From: Fibrobacter sp.
Lineage (GTDB): Bacteria > Fibrobacterota > Fibrobacteria > Fibrobacterales > Fibrobacteraceae
Direction: 5' to 3'
NCBI RefSeq assembly: GCF_017551775.1
Contig: NZ_JAFZKX010000079.1
Coordinates: forward strand, 1-64,000
DNA: 64,000 nucleotides
In this document: in pieces, positions 49,366 through 60,803 of the stretch
Position numbering within the stretch: position 1 is the stretch's first letter
How the letters are laid out: the number at the start of each line of letters is the position of its first letter
Notes under the pieces: model-generated
The model's database searches: none
What the model was told of the DNA's origin: nothing
What the model saw: only the letters and a program-made list of their open reading frames with translations
Position numbers and translations under genes: made by a program

Positions 49366-50658
49366 ATGTTGGATTTTAATGTTTTTTACCGTTTGGCTGC
49401 TGCGATAGGCATTGGTCTTATCATAGGTATGCAGCGCGAGCACACGTATTCCGACCAGAAGGATAGGCATCCGGCCGGTGTTCGCTCGTTTACGCTTGTG
49501 GGCCTTGCCGGCGCCATGACGGCTATGCTTTCGGACCAGATGGGCGGAGTCGCTCCTTTCGTGACGGGTTTCATTGTAATCGGTCTGTTGCTGGTTGCGT
49601 CGCACATTTCTTTTGCCATCGCGCACAAGCCGCAGGAAGGCCGCCCCGCTGTCGGGAGTGACGGCGTTACGACGAGTGTCGCGGTGATAGTGGTGTACCT
49701 GCTGGGTGCGCTTTCGATGTATGGCCGGCTTCTGGAATCGTGCGTCGTGGTGGTGGTGATGCTCTGGGTGCTTTCGGCTAAGGAACAACTGCATGCCTTT
49801 GCGCAGAAACTTTCGAAAGAAGACATTCTTGCGACGGTGAAGTTCGCGGTGATTTCCGCGTTGATATTGCCCTTCTTGCCGAACCAGGCTTATGGCCCGC
49901 CCGGGCTGGAAGTCCTGAATCCGCATACGATATGGCTTTTCGTGGTGTTTATTTCGGGCATCGGCTTTGTGGGCTACGTGCTGATAAAACTTGTGGGGCC
50001 GGGCAAGGGAATTTGGCTTACCGGCCTTTTGGGCGGGCTTGCCAGCAGTACCGCCCTCACGCTCAACCTGGCGGGCCGCAGTCGCGAGAACGAGGACTAC
50101 GCCTCGGACTTTACGCTCGGGATTGTGCTCAGTTGGGCGGTGATGTATGTGCGCCTTTATCTTATCTGCATTTTCCTGAGTGGAGCTCTTGCTAAACCTC
50201 TATTGCTGCCGCTCTTGCTTCCGGTCGTGCCGGCGCTCGGTTACGCGCTGTTCCTGAAGTTGAGAGAGTTTGGCGACCATCGGCAGAAATCCGCGGACTT
50301 CACGAACCCATTCAAGCTTTTGCCCGCCATCAAGTTCGGCGCGGTGTTCACTGGCGTAATGTTTGTCGCGAATGCGGCGCGCGTTTACCTGGGTTCGGGG
50401 GCGCTTCTTGCGTGCAGCTTCTTGGGCGGTGCCGCCGAGATGGATGCGGTCGCGTTCTCCGTCATCGACATGAACCTGAAATCGGGCCTCGGCGTGCGTG
50501 AACTTGTGCTTGCGCTCCTGTTTGCAAGCCTTGCGAATACGCTTACCAAGGGGGCCCTGGTGTGCTTCCTCGGTGCAAAGTCTATGCGCCGCCCGATAAT
50601 TCCGGCGGTCGTGCTGATTTGCGCTGTGACTGGTGCCCTTATCGGGTATTACATTTAG
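49366..50658 (+). CDS. MgtC/SapB-family membrane protein with DUF4010
   Basis: A 430-residue integral membrane protein. The N-terminal 140 residues have the MgtC/SapB pattern (RLAAAIGIGLIIGMQREH, HPAGVRSFTLVGLAGAM), followed by a DUF4010-like C-terminal membrane domain, together about ten helices. MgtC homologues are linked to magnesium and membrane ATPase control; transport activity here is unknown. There is no Shine-Dalgarno, and the ATG sits 16 nt after the folA terminator T-tract, so a promoter must lie in that stretch (TATAGATT, 49352). Confidence 0.85.
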   Translation: MLDFNVFYRLAAAIGIGLIIGMQREHTYSDQKDRHPAGVRSFTLVGLAGAMTAMLSDQMGGVAPFVTGFIVIGLLLVASHISFAIAHKPQEGRPAVGSDGVTTSVAVIVVYLLGALSMYGRLLESCVVVVVMLWVLSAKEQLHAFAQKLSKEDILATVKFAVISALILPFLPNQAYGPPGLEVLNPHTIWLFVVFISGIGFVGYVLIKLVGPGKGIWLTGLLGGLASSTALTLNLAGRSRENEDYASDFTLGIVLSWAVMYVRLYLICIFLSGALAKPLLLPLLLPVVPALGYALFLKLREFGDHRQKSADFTNPFKLLPAIKFGAVFTGVMFVANAARVYLGSGALLACSFLGGAAEMDAVAFSVIDMNLKSGLGVRELVLALLFASLANTLTKGALVCFLGAKSMRRPIIPAVVLICAVTGALIGYYI

Positions 50659-50683
50659 GAAAAAACATTTTTTTTCTGCTTTT

Positions 50684-52207
<1,524 letters not shown>

Positions 52208-52208
52208 G

Positions 52209-52233
52209 GTCCCTGAGCTTGCCGAAGGGCCGC
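52209..52233 (+). repeat. Intergenic CCCTGAGCTTG...CGAAGGG element
   Basis: Palindromic CCCTGAGCTTGCCGAAGGG, a word found in intergenic DNA of many bacteria, between guaB and its terminator. Confidence 0.5.
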
Positions 52234-52254
52234 AAGTAGAATCCTTGTAAAGAA

Positions 52255-52283
52255 AAGCCCGCGATTCAAGTCGCGGGTTTTCT
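52255..52283 (+). terminator. Terminator of guaB
   Basis: CCCGCGA-TTCAAG-TCGCGGG hairpin with AAAAG before and TTTTCTTG after. Confidence 0.88.
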
Positions 52284-52338
52284 TGTGGGGTGTTTTTACA
52301 GGGAACGTTTGGAACGTGAAATATTAAAAGGAGATTAT

Positions 52339-53061
52339 ATGAAGATTGTTAATTTATTTGCAATATCCGTTGTTACATTTTTCTTGATGAATTTTGCCGG
52401 TTGTTCTGCCAACCGCCAGTTCCTTGATTCGACGTGGACGCAGAAACCGGCGAAGATGAAGATTCTTTTTACGAAGCCTACCGTTTTGGTTGGAGATGAA
52501 AAGATCAATACACCGGAACCGGCTTTGGATTATTTTTGGAGGAATAACGGAGATCCCGAGATACCCGCATCGATGGAAGCAATTTCGGACTGGTTCAAGG
52601 TTAAGGTCGACAATGTAATGCAGTTCAATTCGAATGTCCCGAGCGTGGTGGAGAAGGTTTCGAAAAAGAAAATCTCACGTGATACCGAGAATATGGATGG
52701 GGTCGAGGTCAATATTCCCAAGGTGGAATCGATGTCAGATAGCTTTGATGTTTATTTGATTCTAGACGAGATTCAGATGAAGGTTTCGAAGGTTGTAAAC
52801 ACGATGACTGTGGGGCCTACCGTAAATCCGGCTACCGGCATGCCTGGGGCTGGAAGCTATCTGACGTTCAAGGGCGAATCTACTAGAATTGATGCGAATT
52901 ATGTCATTTATGATGTGAAGACAGGAAAACGCCTAGCATACGGGCACCTAGAAGACGATATGTACCATGAAGATGTTGCCGCTGAAACGGGTTGGTACGA
53001 TAACGTTCGTGATTTGATGCTGAAAATACTGGTCCAGACTCCGGTAACCCGGTTCAAGTAA
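52339..53061 (+). CDS. Predicted lipoprotein
   Basis: A 240-residue lipoprotein (lipobox NFAGC, Cys about 20). The mature domain is alpha/beta without recognised motif; a late segment YVIYDVKTGKRLAYGHLED resembles strands of the 6626 lipoprotein. ATG 52339 is preferred because AAAAGGAG lies 5 nt before it; the frame is open further upstream but that would destroy the signal peptide. It is monocistronic, ending in a strong terminator. Confidence 0.72.
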   Translation: MKIVNLFAISVVTFFLMNFAGCSANRQFLDSTWTQKPAKMKILFTKPTVLVGDEKINTPEPALDYFWRNNGDPEIPASMEAISDWFKVKVDNVMQFNSNVPSVVEKVSKKKISRDTENMDGVEVNIPKVESMSDSFDVYLILDEIQMKVSKVVNTMTVGPTVNPATGMPGAGSYLTFKGESTRIDANYVIYDVKTGKRLAYGHLEDDMYHEDVAAETGWYDNVRDLMLKILVQTPVTRFK

Positions 53062-53065
53062 ATTG

Positions 53066-53097
53066 AAAAGGCCTGTCCATGTGGACGGGCCTTTTGC
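53066..53097 (+). terminator. Bidirectional terminator
   Basis: AAAAGGCC-TGTCC...GGACG-GGCCTTTT hairpin between the lipoprotein gene (plus) and the 77-residue gene (minus). Confidence 0.8.
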
Positions 53098-53114
53098 GTA
53101 AGTTTTATGTGCGT

Positions 53115-53348
53115 TTAGAAGTCCCAGCAATCTTCGTACAGGGGCGTACTGAGGATGCCGAGGGAATCGGCTTCTTTGGCTTTTTCTTCGGCGACGGCCT
53201 TGTCCAGGTCGCATTTCCTTTGATTGGGAGCATCTGTTGTCTTGTAGCAATATGCGGGCTTTACGCAGGCTTTCTGCGAGCCGCCTCCGTCACAGCCTAT
53301 TAGGCAGAAAGCTGCGGCTAAAAAAACGATAGAAAGAATCTTGTCCAT
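53115..53348 (-). CDS. Small Cys-rich lipoprotein
   Basis: A 77-residue lipoprotein with signal MDKILSIVFLAAAFCLIGC (Cys19) and about five further Cys (KACVKPAYCYKTT, RKCDLD, EDCWDF). It starts at ATG 53348 with AAGGAGG six bases before it; an in-frame ATG two codons earlier touches the ribosome site. The Cys-rich tail likens it to the small lipoproteins at 20681-23918. Unknown function. Confidence 0.7.
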   Translation of the reverse strand: MDKILSIVFLAAAFCLIGCDGGGSQKACVKPAYCYKTTDAPNQRKCDLDKAVAEEKAKEADSLGILSTPLYEDCWDF

Positions 53349-53421
53349 GAACATCCTCCTTTTTTCCTATAATCTATAATTATTAAGGGATAAAGCAATA
53401 CTTTGGACAAAAAAAATTTTC

Positions 53422-53429
53422 TACATTGT
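53422..53429 (+). promoter_or_regulatory. -10 element of the 788-residue lipoprotein gene
   Basis: TACATTGT, two mismatches to TAnnTTTG, ending two to five bases before the two candidate ATGs (53432, 53435). Confidence 0.3.
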
Positions 53430-53431
53430 GT

Positions 53432-55795
53432 ATGATGTTTAAGTTTTTGACAAAATGGCTTTTTCTTCCGGCGCTGATAGCCTTGTTTGCGTCTTGCGCC
53501 GATGACGAAGAAGGTACTGAGTTCCTGTTCAACCGCGAGGTCATGGAATTGAGCGTCATTCGCGGTTGTGCCGACCAAAATGATACTTCTGCTTGTTATC
53601 GCGTGCGTTTCAGCCTGCCTATCAAGAAGGATGACTTGGCCTGTATCCGTGTATGGCTCGATACCACAGTGGTGGACGATACCTCGAAGGCAGTTTCTTC
53701 GAAGCAGATAGACAATTCGACGATGTGTCTCGAGTACGATGAGGAGTCGAACAAGCAGGCAGACACGTTAGACCTTACCAAGGAAGTCAAGGAGTTCCTC
53801 GACAAGGATTATGACAGTCTCCAGGTTGCGTTCTTCTGTGAATATTCCGATGACGGAGATCCGGGTGCAGTTCAGCGCGTATTCCTGCATTTTAAGGACG
53901 ACCTGCCGCCTTCGAGCGTGAACATTCCCGATCCCATCACGTGGACTGACGGGGCCGAATTCGAATGGCACCGTTCAACTGACCAGACTGATTTTTACAA
54001 ACCCGCTGAACTTTCCGGAATTATTTTCGGCTACAACGTCGTCATCTATGCGGAAGACAGCGAGGAAGACTTGAGCAATATCAAGGTTATCCTGACTACG
54101 CCGGAAGGTGTCGATTCTACGGGTAAAAAGCTTTACCATCGCCACGCTCGTATAAGGTCTGACAAGGATTCCGTGTGGCTTGATTCTGTACCGCGGAGCG
54201 AAAAGAAGAAGAACGTATTGCGCATCGCCGTACTCGACGGCAAGGGGTTCGATTTTGATAACGATTCCTTGAACCGTTACAGCATGGTTATACGTGGACT
54301 TCACCCGATGTCGGTGTACACGATTGGCATTGCCGCTTGGGATGCCGTCGGAAACAAGTCGTGCACTGAGTGCCTTTCGGAACCGAAGAACAACAAGCGC
54401 TTCGATACGACTGATTCTGTCGCACCTGTCATGGCCACAAAGCTTTACTTTGTCGAGGACACGCTGTTCCCGGGAATGGCCCGCCTCGACAGCAACAACA
54501 GGCTCCGCATCTTTTGGAACATAAGCGTGGATCCGTTCGTGGTCGACCATCCGATTAAGTCCGATACGGTGCTCCTCGTCCCGGATACGTGCAAATTCTC
54601 CCTGTGCTACGATACGGTCGCCACCTACGTGATTGAGCATTACGATGAGAATGCGAAGGAATGGAAAAAGTTCGATTATGTTATTGGGGATTCTGCGCGT
54701 TACGGGAAAAAGTACGAACTCCAGAAAGGAGTCATGACGGAGACGACGAGAGCCGTGACTAGGGATGGCTCGGCTACGGGACTTTTCGTTACGGATACAG
54801 TCCGTTGGGTTTCTCCGGGCGATACGATTATTTTCCGCATCCGTTCTAGGGACAAGTCCGGCTATTACTCGACCGCGTTGATCGATACGGTTCGCGTGTC
54901 GCCCGGTTCTGCTGCCGCCGATTTGGAATGCCCCGAAGGCTTTGTTCCCGTGTCGCTGAACGATACCACGAAGTTCTGCATGGAACGTTACGAGCACAGG
55001 AACGATTCCGGAGAATTTGTCTATAACGTGCTCCATTCCGAAGCTGTAGCCGCTTGTGAGGCTGTATCTGCTTCTGGATTCAAGGTGAGCCTTTGCAAGG
55101 AACGCGACTGGGAACTCGTCTGCCTTTCGGGCGGAACGCTTTCGAACGGCGTGCTTGTCGAAGAGTCCGTGAATTCAGCCAAGTCGCTGTTCAGCTACTG
55201 CAACGTCGGGACGAACGATTCCGCTTCTGCTGCGGATATTTCCAAGCGCGATTACCGTTGCACGAATACGATGGGTGTGAAGGACCTGCCTGGCCAGTAT
55301 CAGGAATGGGTTATCGGCAAGTCCGAAGATACGGTGGCCGTGGTGAAGGGGTCTAGCTACAAGGTGTTCAGCGGGCTCGACCGCGAATCGCTCATGCTTT
55401 GTACGAACCGCTCGTATCCGTACTTTACGCGTCCTGGTTACACGACGGATTCCGTCTTTATTTACCGCGAAGGAGCGAAGGTCGATACCGCCTTTAAAGC
55501 CGATACCTCGCGTACGCTCTACAAGGTCTTGACCAAGAAGGATTTCAAGGACAGCTTGCAGTTCTTCGAAGTTCAGGATGCTTCGGGCAATACCATCGGC
55601 GAGGATTATGCGCTCTATTCCGAATATAAGAAGGGTGGAGACGAATGGCTCGATACGCTTTCGAACGGGCTTGTCTACGTGCCGAGTGAAGTCAAGGTCG
55701 TGTTCCTCACGGGAAGCAAGGTGGCATACCGCGGCGCTACGGCGTTCTACAAGTCGCCGGCAATATCGTTCCGCTGCTGCGCTTACCCTGAGTAA
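53432..55795 (+). CDS. Large lipoprotein with FGE-like (C-lectin fold) domain
   Basis: A 787-residue lipoprotein (lipobox LFASC, Cys near 20). N-terminal and middle parts (30-500) are beta-rich, Ig or fibronectin-like, with several DTV/RDKSG strands. The C-terminal part (from about 505) resembles the formylglycine-generating-enzyme/SUMF1 fold: FCMERYEHRN, KVSLCKERDWELVC, GVKDLPGQYQEWV and a final SFRCC. The FGE catalytic residues cannot be verified, and many such domains in this phylum are probably binding rather than enzymatic. ATG 53432 or 53435 is the start; no Shine-Dalgarno is visible. Surface-exposed adhesion or binding is an inference. Confidence 0.68.
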   Translation: MMFKFLTKWLFLPALIALFASCADDEEGTEFLFNREVMELSVIRGCADQNDTSACYRVRFSLPIKKDDLACIRVWLDTTVVDDTSKAVSSKQIDNSTMCLEYDEESNKQADTLDLTKEVKEFLDKDYDSLQVAFFCEYSDDGDPGAVQRVFLHFKDDLPPSSVNIPDPITWTDGAEFEWHRSTDQTDFYKPAELSGIIFGYNVVIYAEDSEEDLSNIKVILTTPEGVDSTGKKLYHRHARIRSDKDSVWLDSVPRSEKKKNVLRIAVLDGKGFDFDNDSLNRYSMVIRGLHPMSVYTIGIAAWDAVGNKSCTECLSEPKNNKRFDTTDSVAPVMATKLYFVEDTLFPGMARLDSNNRLRIFWNISVDPFVVDHPIKSDTVLLVPDTCKFSLCYDTVATYVIEHYDENAKEWKKFDYVIGDSARYGKKYELQKGVMTETTRAVTRDGSATGLFVTDTVRWVSPGDTIIFRIRSRDKSGYYSTALIDTVRVSPGSAAADLECPEGFVPVSLNDTTKFCMERYEHRNDSGEFVYNVLHSEAVAACEAVSASGFKVSLCKERDWELVCLSGGTLSNGVLVEESVNSAKSLFSYCNVGTNDSASAADISKRDYRCTNTMGVKDLPGQYQEWVIGKSEDTVAVVKGSSYKVFSGLDRESLMLCTNRSYPYFTRPGYTTDSVFIYREGAKVDTAFKADTSRTLYKVLTKKDFKDSLQFFEVQDASGNTIGEDYALYSEYKKGGDEWLDTLSNGLVYVPSEVKVVFLTGSKVAYRGATAFYKSPAISFRCCAYPE

Positions 55796-55841
55796 AGCGC
55801 TTACGGCGCAGTTCAAACCGTTTAAACCGGAGTTGCTAGGT

Positions 55842-55851
55842 ACTAGTAACT
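55842..55851 (+). repeat. ACTAGTAACT copy
   Basis: A single ACTAGTAACT immediately before the inositol monophosphatase gene, the third location of this word in the window. Confidence 0.55.
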
Positions 55852-55860
55852 AAAACCAAA

Positions 55861-56652
55861 ATGCTTGATACCAGAAATTTTTTGTCTGTCGCCGAAACGC
55901 TTGCCAAGCAAGCGGGCGACCTCTGTCTTGAAATCCAGAACGATCTGGGCGAGGTGCATTACAAGTCCAAGAAGGATGTGGTGACCCGCGCCGACATTGC
56001 GAGCGAAAAACTCATTGTGGAAGGCATCCGCAAGGCTTTTCCGGAACATTCCATCCGTACCGAGGAAGCGGGAATTATCGAGGGTTCCGACCCGCGGTTC
56101 CGCTGGATAATCGACCCGGTGGACGGGACCGTGAACTTCAGCCGCGGGATTCCGCTGTGGGGCATCTCCATCGCGCTCCATTTCGAGGGAAAGCCCCTGG
56201 TGGCGGCGATCAACCTGCCGAAGCTCGGGGAACTCTATACGGCGGCCCGCGGGCTTGGCGCCTTCATGAACGGGAAGGCGATACATGTGAGTTCCGAATC
56301 GGAGTCCGTGCACGCCATCGTCTCGAACGGAGACTTCAATGTGGGCGATGCCGAGAAAATCAATGCGCAGAATTCGCGCAATTTTGCCCGTGAGGCGGTC
56401 GCCTTCGAGCGGGTCAAGTGCCTGGGTTCGGCCGTAATCGAGGGCTGTTTTACCGCCTGCGGGCGCATAGACTGCTTTGTGATGACGATGAGCTACCCGT
56501 GGGATATCGCCGCCATAGCCCTGATGGTGGAGGAGGCGGGCGGGAAGGCTACCCGCATAGACGGCGCCCCCCTGCAGTTCGTGGATGCGGAACAGGCCGT
56601 TTTCAGCAACGGCACGCTTCATGACACCTTGATTGGAACGCTTTCCATGTAA
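55861..56652 (+). CDS. suhB: Inositol monophosphatase family protein
   Basis: A 263-residue phosphatase of the IMPase family. The metal-binding set is present: RTEEAG (Glu), WIIDPVDGTVNFSRG and YPWDIAAIALMVEEAGG. In bacteria the member SuhB also acts as an rRNA transcription factor; whether this protein does is unknown. No Shine-Dalgarno; it starts 9 nt after an ACTAGTAACT repeat. No terminator is apparent before the GH9 gene. Confidence 0.9.
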   Translation: MLDTRNFLSVAETLAKQAGDLCLEIQNDLGEVHYKSKKDVVTRADIASEKLIVEGIRKAFPEHSIRTEEAGIIEGSDPRFRWIIDPVDGTVNFSRGIPLWGISIALHFEGKPLVAAINLPKLGELYTAARGLGAFMNGKAIHVSSESESVHAIVSNGDFNVGDAEKINAQNSRNFAREAVAFERVKCLGSAVIEGCFTACGRIDCFVMTMSYPWDIAAIALMVEEAGGKATRIDGAPLQFVDAEQAVFSNGTLHDTLIGTLSM

Positions 56653-56733
56653 ATATTCTTTTCGTGTGCAAACGCGATAAAAGATTTTATATTGTTCCGC
56701 GGTGGGATTGTGTGCAAACACACGGAGGTGTTC

Positions 56734-58503
56734 ATGAATTTTAAAAAGAGTTTGATTGCCGCGGTTTCGCTGCTGAGTGTCGTCCCTATGGCCTCTTTTG
56801 CGGCCCTTAGCGAGGACGACTTTGTCGAAGCGGCATGGATGACGACCCGTTTTTTTGGTGCACAGCGTTCCGGCCAGGGCCCCAACTGGGTTCTGGATGG
56901 CACCAAGCACACGACTAGCTTTACGAAGGACAGCTACAACGGCAAGGATGTTTCCGGTGGCTGGTTCGACTGCGGCGACCACGTGATGTACGGGCAGTCC
57001 CAGGGGTACGCCTCTTACATTTTGGCGCTGGGCTATGCCGAATTCCGACAGGGCTTTTACGACCTCTATACCGGTGACTACACCGACTACAAGGAAAGCA
57101 ATGACTACACCCGAAAGGGCGGCAAGCCCAACGGTGTGCGTGACTTGCTCGAAGAACTCCGCTACGAGGCTGATTTCTGGGCGAAGGCAGCCATCAGCAG
57201 TTCCGCGTTTGTCACGGTGAAGGGTGACGGCAATTCCGACCACAAGAAGTGGGTTACGGCGGGCATGATGAGCACGCTCGGTTCGGGCGATGGCGGCGAG
57301 CCTCGTTCTATTACCGGCAATGCGAACGACGCTTTTACTCCGGGCATGGCTTCGGCAATGCTTGCCGTGATGGCTCGTGTCGATCCTGATTCTGCGAACA
57401 GGAAGAAGTACCTGGAAGCGGCCAAGACGGCCTATGCTTACGCCAAGTCGCACAAGGGCGTGACGACCTCCGGCGGCTTCTACGAATCCACCTGGTGGGA
57501 CGGCCGCTGGAAGGATGGTCCGTTCCTTGCCGCTCTCGAACTTTACCGTACGACGAAGGACAATACCTACAAGACCGAAGCGGATGAATGGTATTTCGAC
57601 CTTCAGTTTGTTTCGGGCAGCTATACGCGTCTCAACTATTCCAACGCGGTCCCGCTCTCCGTGGTGATGGCGGAAGGCGTTTTCCAGTGGGCACCTTCGT
57701 CGGGTTCTTTCTACGATGCGGAACAGTTCCTGGACAACATCTACAAGAAAAAGGTCAAGGACGATGTCTTCATGGGAGAAACCGGTGGCAGCGCATCTTT
57801 CTCCGTGCGTTCTCCGGCGGGTGGCGCTTTCCTCTATGCGCTTCTCTCGAAGTTCTACGATGATTCCAAGTTCGACAAAATTATCGAGAAGAACGTCGCT
57901 TACCTGCTCGGCGACAACAGCAACAAGAAGTCCTATGTGGTGGGCTTTACCCGCAATGGCGCAAGCGCCCCGAAGTCTCCGCACCACCGCGGTTACTATG
58001 CCAACGAAGATCCGGGCCGCGAAGTCGATTCCGGATTGCAGCCGCCCGAGAAGAACAAGCTGCTCGGTGGCCTGATTGCCGGTGATTTCAACAGCGGCAG
58101 CCACAGCGGGACGGTCTCGAACTGGCAGGTGAACGAAGTCTGCGTCGACATGAATGCTCCGCTCGTAGGTGCGCTCGGCTACATCTTGAGCAAGAAGGCT
58201 CCGGTGACGATGGAAGGCGAGGAAGAGGAAGAAGAAGAGGAACCGGAGGATTCGCTTGATGTCGTCCGTCCTGTGCTGGCGGCTACGGGCCTCAAGCTTT
58301 TCCAGAATGGCTCGACGGTCACGCTTTCCGACATGAACGGCGGCAACTTCGACGTGCGCGTCTTCGACCTCAGCGGCAAGACGGTCCAGAGCTTTGCGGG
58401 TGCCCGCGGCTCGCTCTCCTTTACGCTTCCCTCCAGGGGCGTATTCCAGATCCGCGTGTCCACCCAGAAGAACAGCCGCATGTTCCTGGTGAAATCCCTG
58501 TAA
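56734..58503 (+). CDS. Secreted family 9 glycoside hydrolase (endoglucanase)
   Basis: A 589-residue exported enzyme (signal residues 1-23). The catalytic domain begins right after the signal with no N-terminal Ig-like module: Asp79 and Asp82 in GGWFDCGDHVMYG, the conserved NYSNAVPLSV, SPHHRGYY and NEVCVDMNAPLVGALGY (catalytic Glu), all GH9 hallmarks. An acidic Glu-run linker (about 510-520) leads to a C-terminal beta domain (FDLSGKTVQSFAG, FQIRVSTQKNSRMFLVKSL) similar to type IX sorting tails. It should cleave internal beta-1,4 bonds of cellulose and be surface-anchored or released by that system. ATG 56734 has GGAGGTGTTC before it. Confidence 0.9.
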   Translation: MNFKKSLIAAVSLLSVVPMASFAALSEDDFVEAAWMTTRFFGAQRSGQGPNWVLDGTKHTTSFTKDSYNGKDVSGGWFDCGDHVMYGQSQGYASYILALGYAEFRQGFYDLYTGDYTDYKESNDYTRKGGKPNGVRDLLEELRYEADFWAKAAISSSAFVTVKGDGNSDHKKWVTAGMMSTLGSGDGGEPRSITGNANDAFTPGMASAMLAVMARVDPDSANRKKYLEAAKTAYAYAKSHKGVTTSGGFYESTWWDGRWKDGPFLAALELYRTTKDNTYKTEADEWYFDLQFVSGSYTRLNYSNAVPLSVVMAEGVFQWAPSSGSFYDAEQFLDNIYKKKVKDDVFMGETGGSASFSVRSPAGGAFLYALLSKFYDDSKFDKIIEKNVAYLLGDNSNKKSYVVGFTRNGASAPKSPHHRGYYANEDPGREVDSGLQPPEKNKLLGGLIAGDFNSGSHSGTVSNWQVNEVCVDMNAPLVGALGYILSKKAPVTMEGEEEEEEEEPEDSLDVVRPVLAATGLKLFQNGSTVTLSDMNGGNFDVRVFDLSGKTVQSFAGARGSLSFTLPSRGVFQIRVSTQKNSRMFLVKSL

Positions 58504-58568
58504 TTGACCGGCATTGGCATGCTGAACTGGCATGCCGCCCCTGCCGTCATGCTGACTTTAAAAAAGAA

Positions 58569-58594
58569 AGCCCTGACTTGCGTCAGGGCATTTC
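58569..58594. terminator. Bidirectional terminator GH9/acyl-CoA carboxylase
   Basis: GCCCTGAC-TTGC-GTCAGGGC stem with AAAG before and ATTTCTCG after, between convergent genes. Its arms resemble the REP-like element. Confidence 0.7.
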
Positions 58595-58615
58595 TCGTTA
58601 GTCGCTAACCACAGA

Positions 58616-60160
<1,545 letters not shown>

Positions 60161-60231
60161 GGTAGTCATCCTTTGTTGTTTACGTCCTTGTTCATTTTTT
60201 GTAAAAAAAGATGAACGTTTTAAATACCGTG

Positions 60232-60260
60232 CAAATGTAGAAAAATTCTAGGATTGTCAA
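60232..60260 (-). promoter_or_regulatory. Promoter of the acyl-CoA carboxylase gene
   Basis: Minus-strand TTGACA (60260-60255), a 15-nt spacer and TACATTTG (60239-60232), combining a classic -35 with an exact TAnnTTTG. About 72 nt before the ATG. Confidence 0.65.
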
Positions 60261-60366
60261 AACTTATTTGCATGTTTCAAAAAAAATATATAGGTGCCCT
60301 TCTGGATACGTATGTGCACTTAGTCTTTAAAATGTGCTTTTTATCCGAATTTCCCATTTTCGCCAG

Positions 60367-60395
60367 TTGTAAAACGTATTTTTTTACTATCTTTC
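60367..60395 (+). promoter_or_regulatory. Promoter of acpP
   Basis: TTGTAA (60367-60372), a 15-nt spacer and TATCTTTC (60388-60395), one mismatch to TAnnTTTG, 31 nt before the ACP ATG with AAAGAGG between. Confidence 0.5.
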
Positions 60396-60425
60396 AGCCG
60401 AAAATTTATTCAAAAAGAGGAAACT

Positions 60426-60671
60426 ATGACTAACGAAGAAGTTAAATCCAAGCTCAAGTCTTTCTTTATGTCCGACCTCGGCGTTGATGGCGACGTGCTC
60501 CAGTACGACACTGCCCTTTTCGGTGATGAAATCGGTCTCGATTCTGTGGACTCCCTCGAAATCATCTCCTTCGTGGACTCCACCTTCGGTGTCTCCATGA
60601 CGGGTGTTGCCAAGGAAAACTTCCAGTCCATCGATACTATCGCCGCTTACATCGAAGCTCACAAGGCTTAA
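60426..60671 (+). CDS. acpP: Acyl carrier protein
   Basis: An 81-residue acidic carrier with the phosphopantetheine serine Ser40 in GLDSVDSLEI, the standard DSL-like motif, here DSV. Length and helical layout are normal. It starts a run with a fused ketosynthase, fabG and a dehydratase, so it may be a dedicated carrier for that pathway rather than the only housekeeping ACP. A terminator follows, so the ketosynthase may have its own transcript or partial read-through. Confidence 0.93.
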   Translation: MTNEEVKSKLKSFFMSDLGVDGDVLQYDTALFGDEIGLDSVDSLEIISFVDSTFGVSMTGVAKENFQSIDTIAAYIEAHKA

Positions 60672-60681
60672 TTATTGACGG

Positions 60682-60713
60682 ACGATGCCATTTTGGGCAT
60701 CGTTCCTTTTTTT
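60682..60713 (+). terminator. Terminator after acpP
   Basis: ACGATGCC-ATTTT-GGCATCGT hairpin followed by TCCTTTTTTT. A second, weaker dyad (CCCGG...CCGGG, about 60714-60777) lies before the next ATG. Confidence 0.8.
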
Positions 60714-60803
60714 CCCGGTTCCCATGGCGGGCTTCAGCCGGAGGTTCGCCTGCCGGACATAAGCCATGACCGGGAATCTCTTTTTTTGTTTTACGGAGTG
60801 TTT

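Noticed and set aside
55843-58533. 896-codon open frame on the minus strand
   Set aside because: Antisense to suhB and the GH9 gene, both of which have clear motifs; no ribosome site or family.
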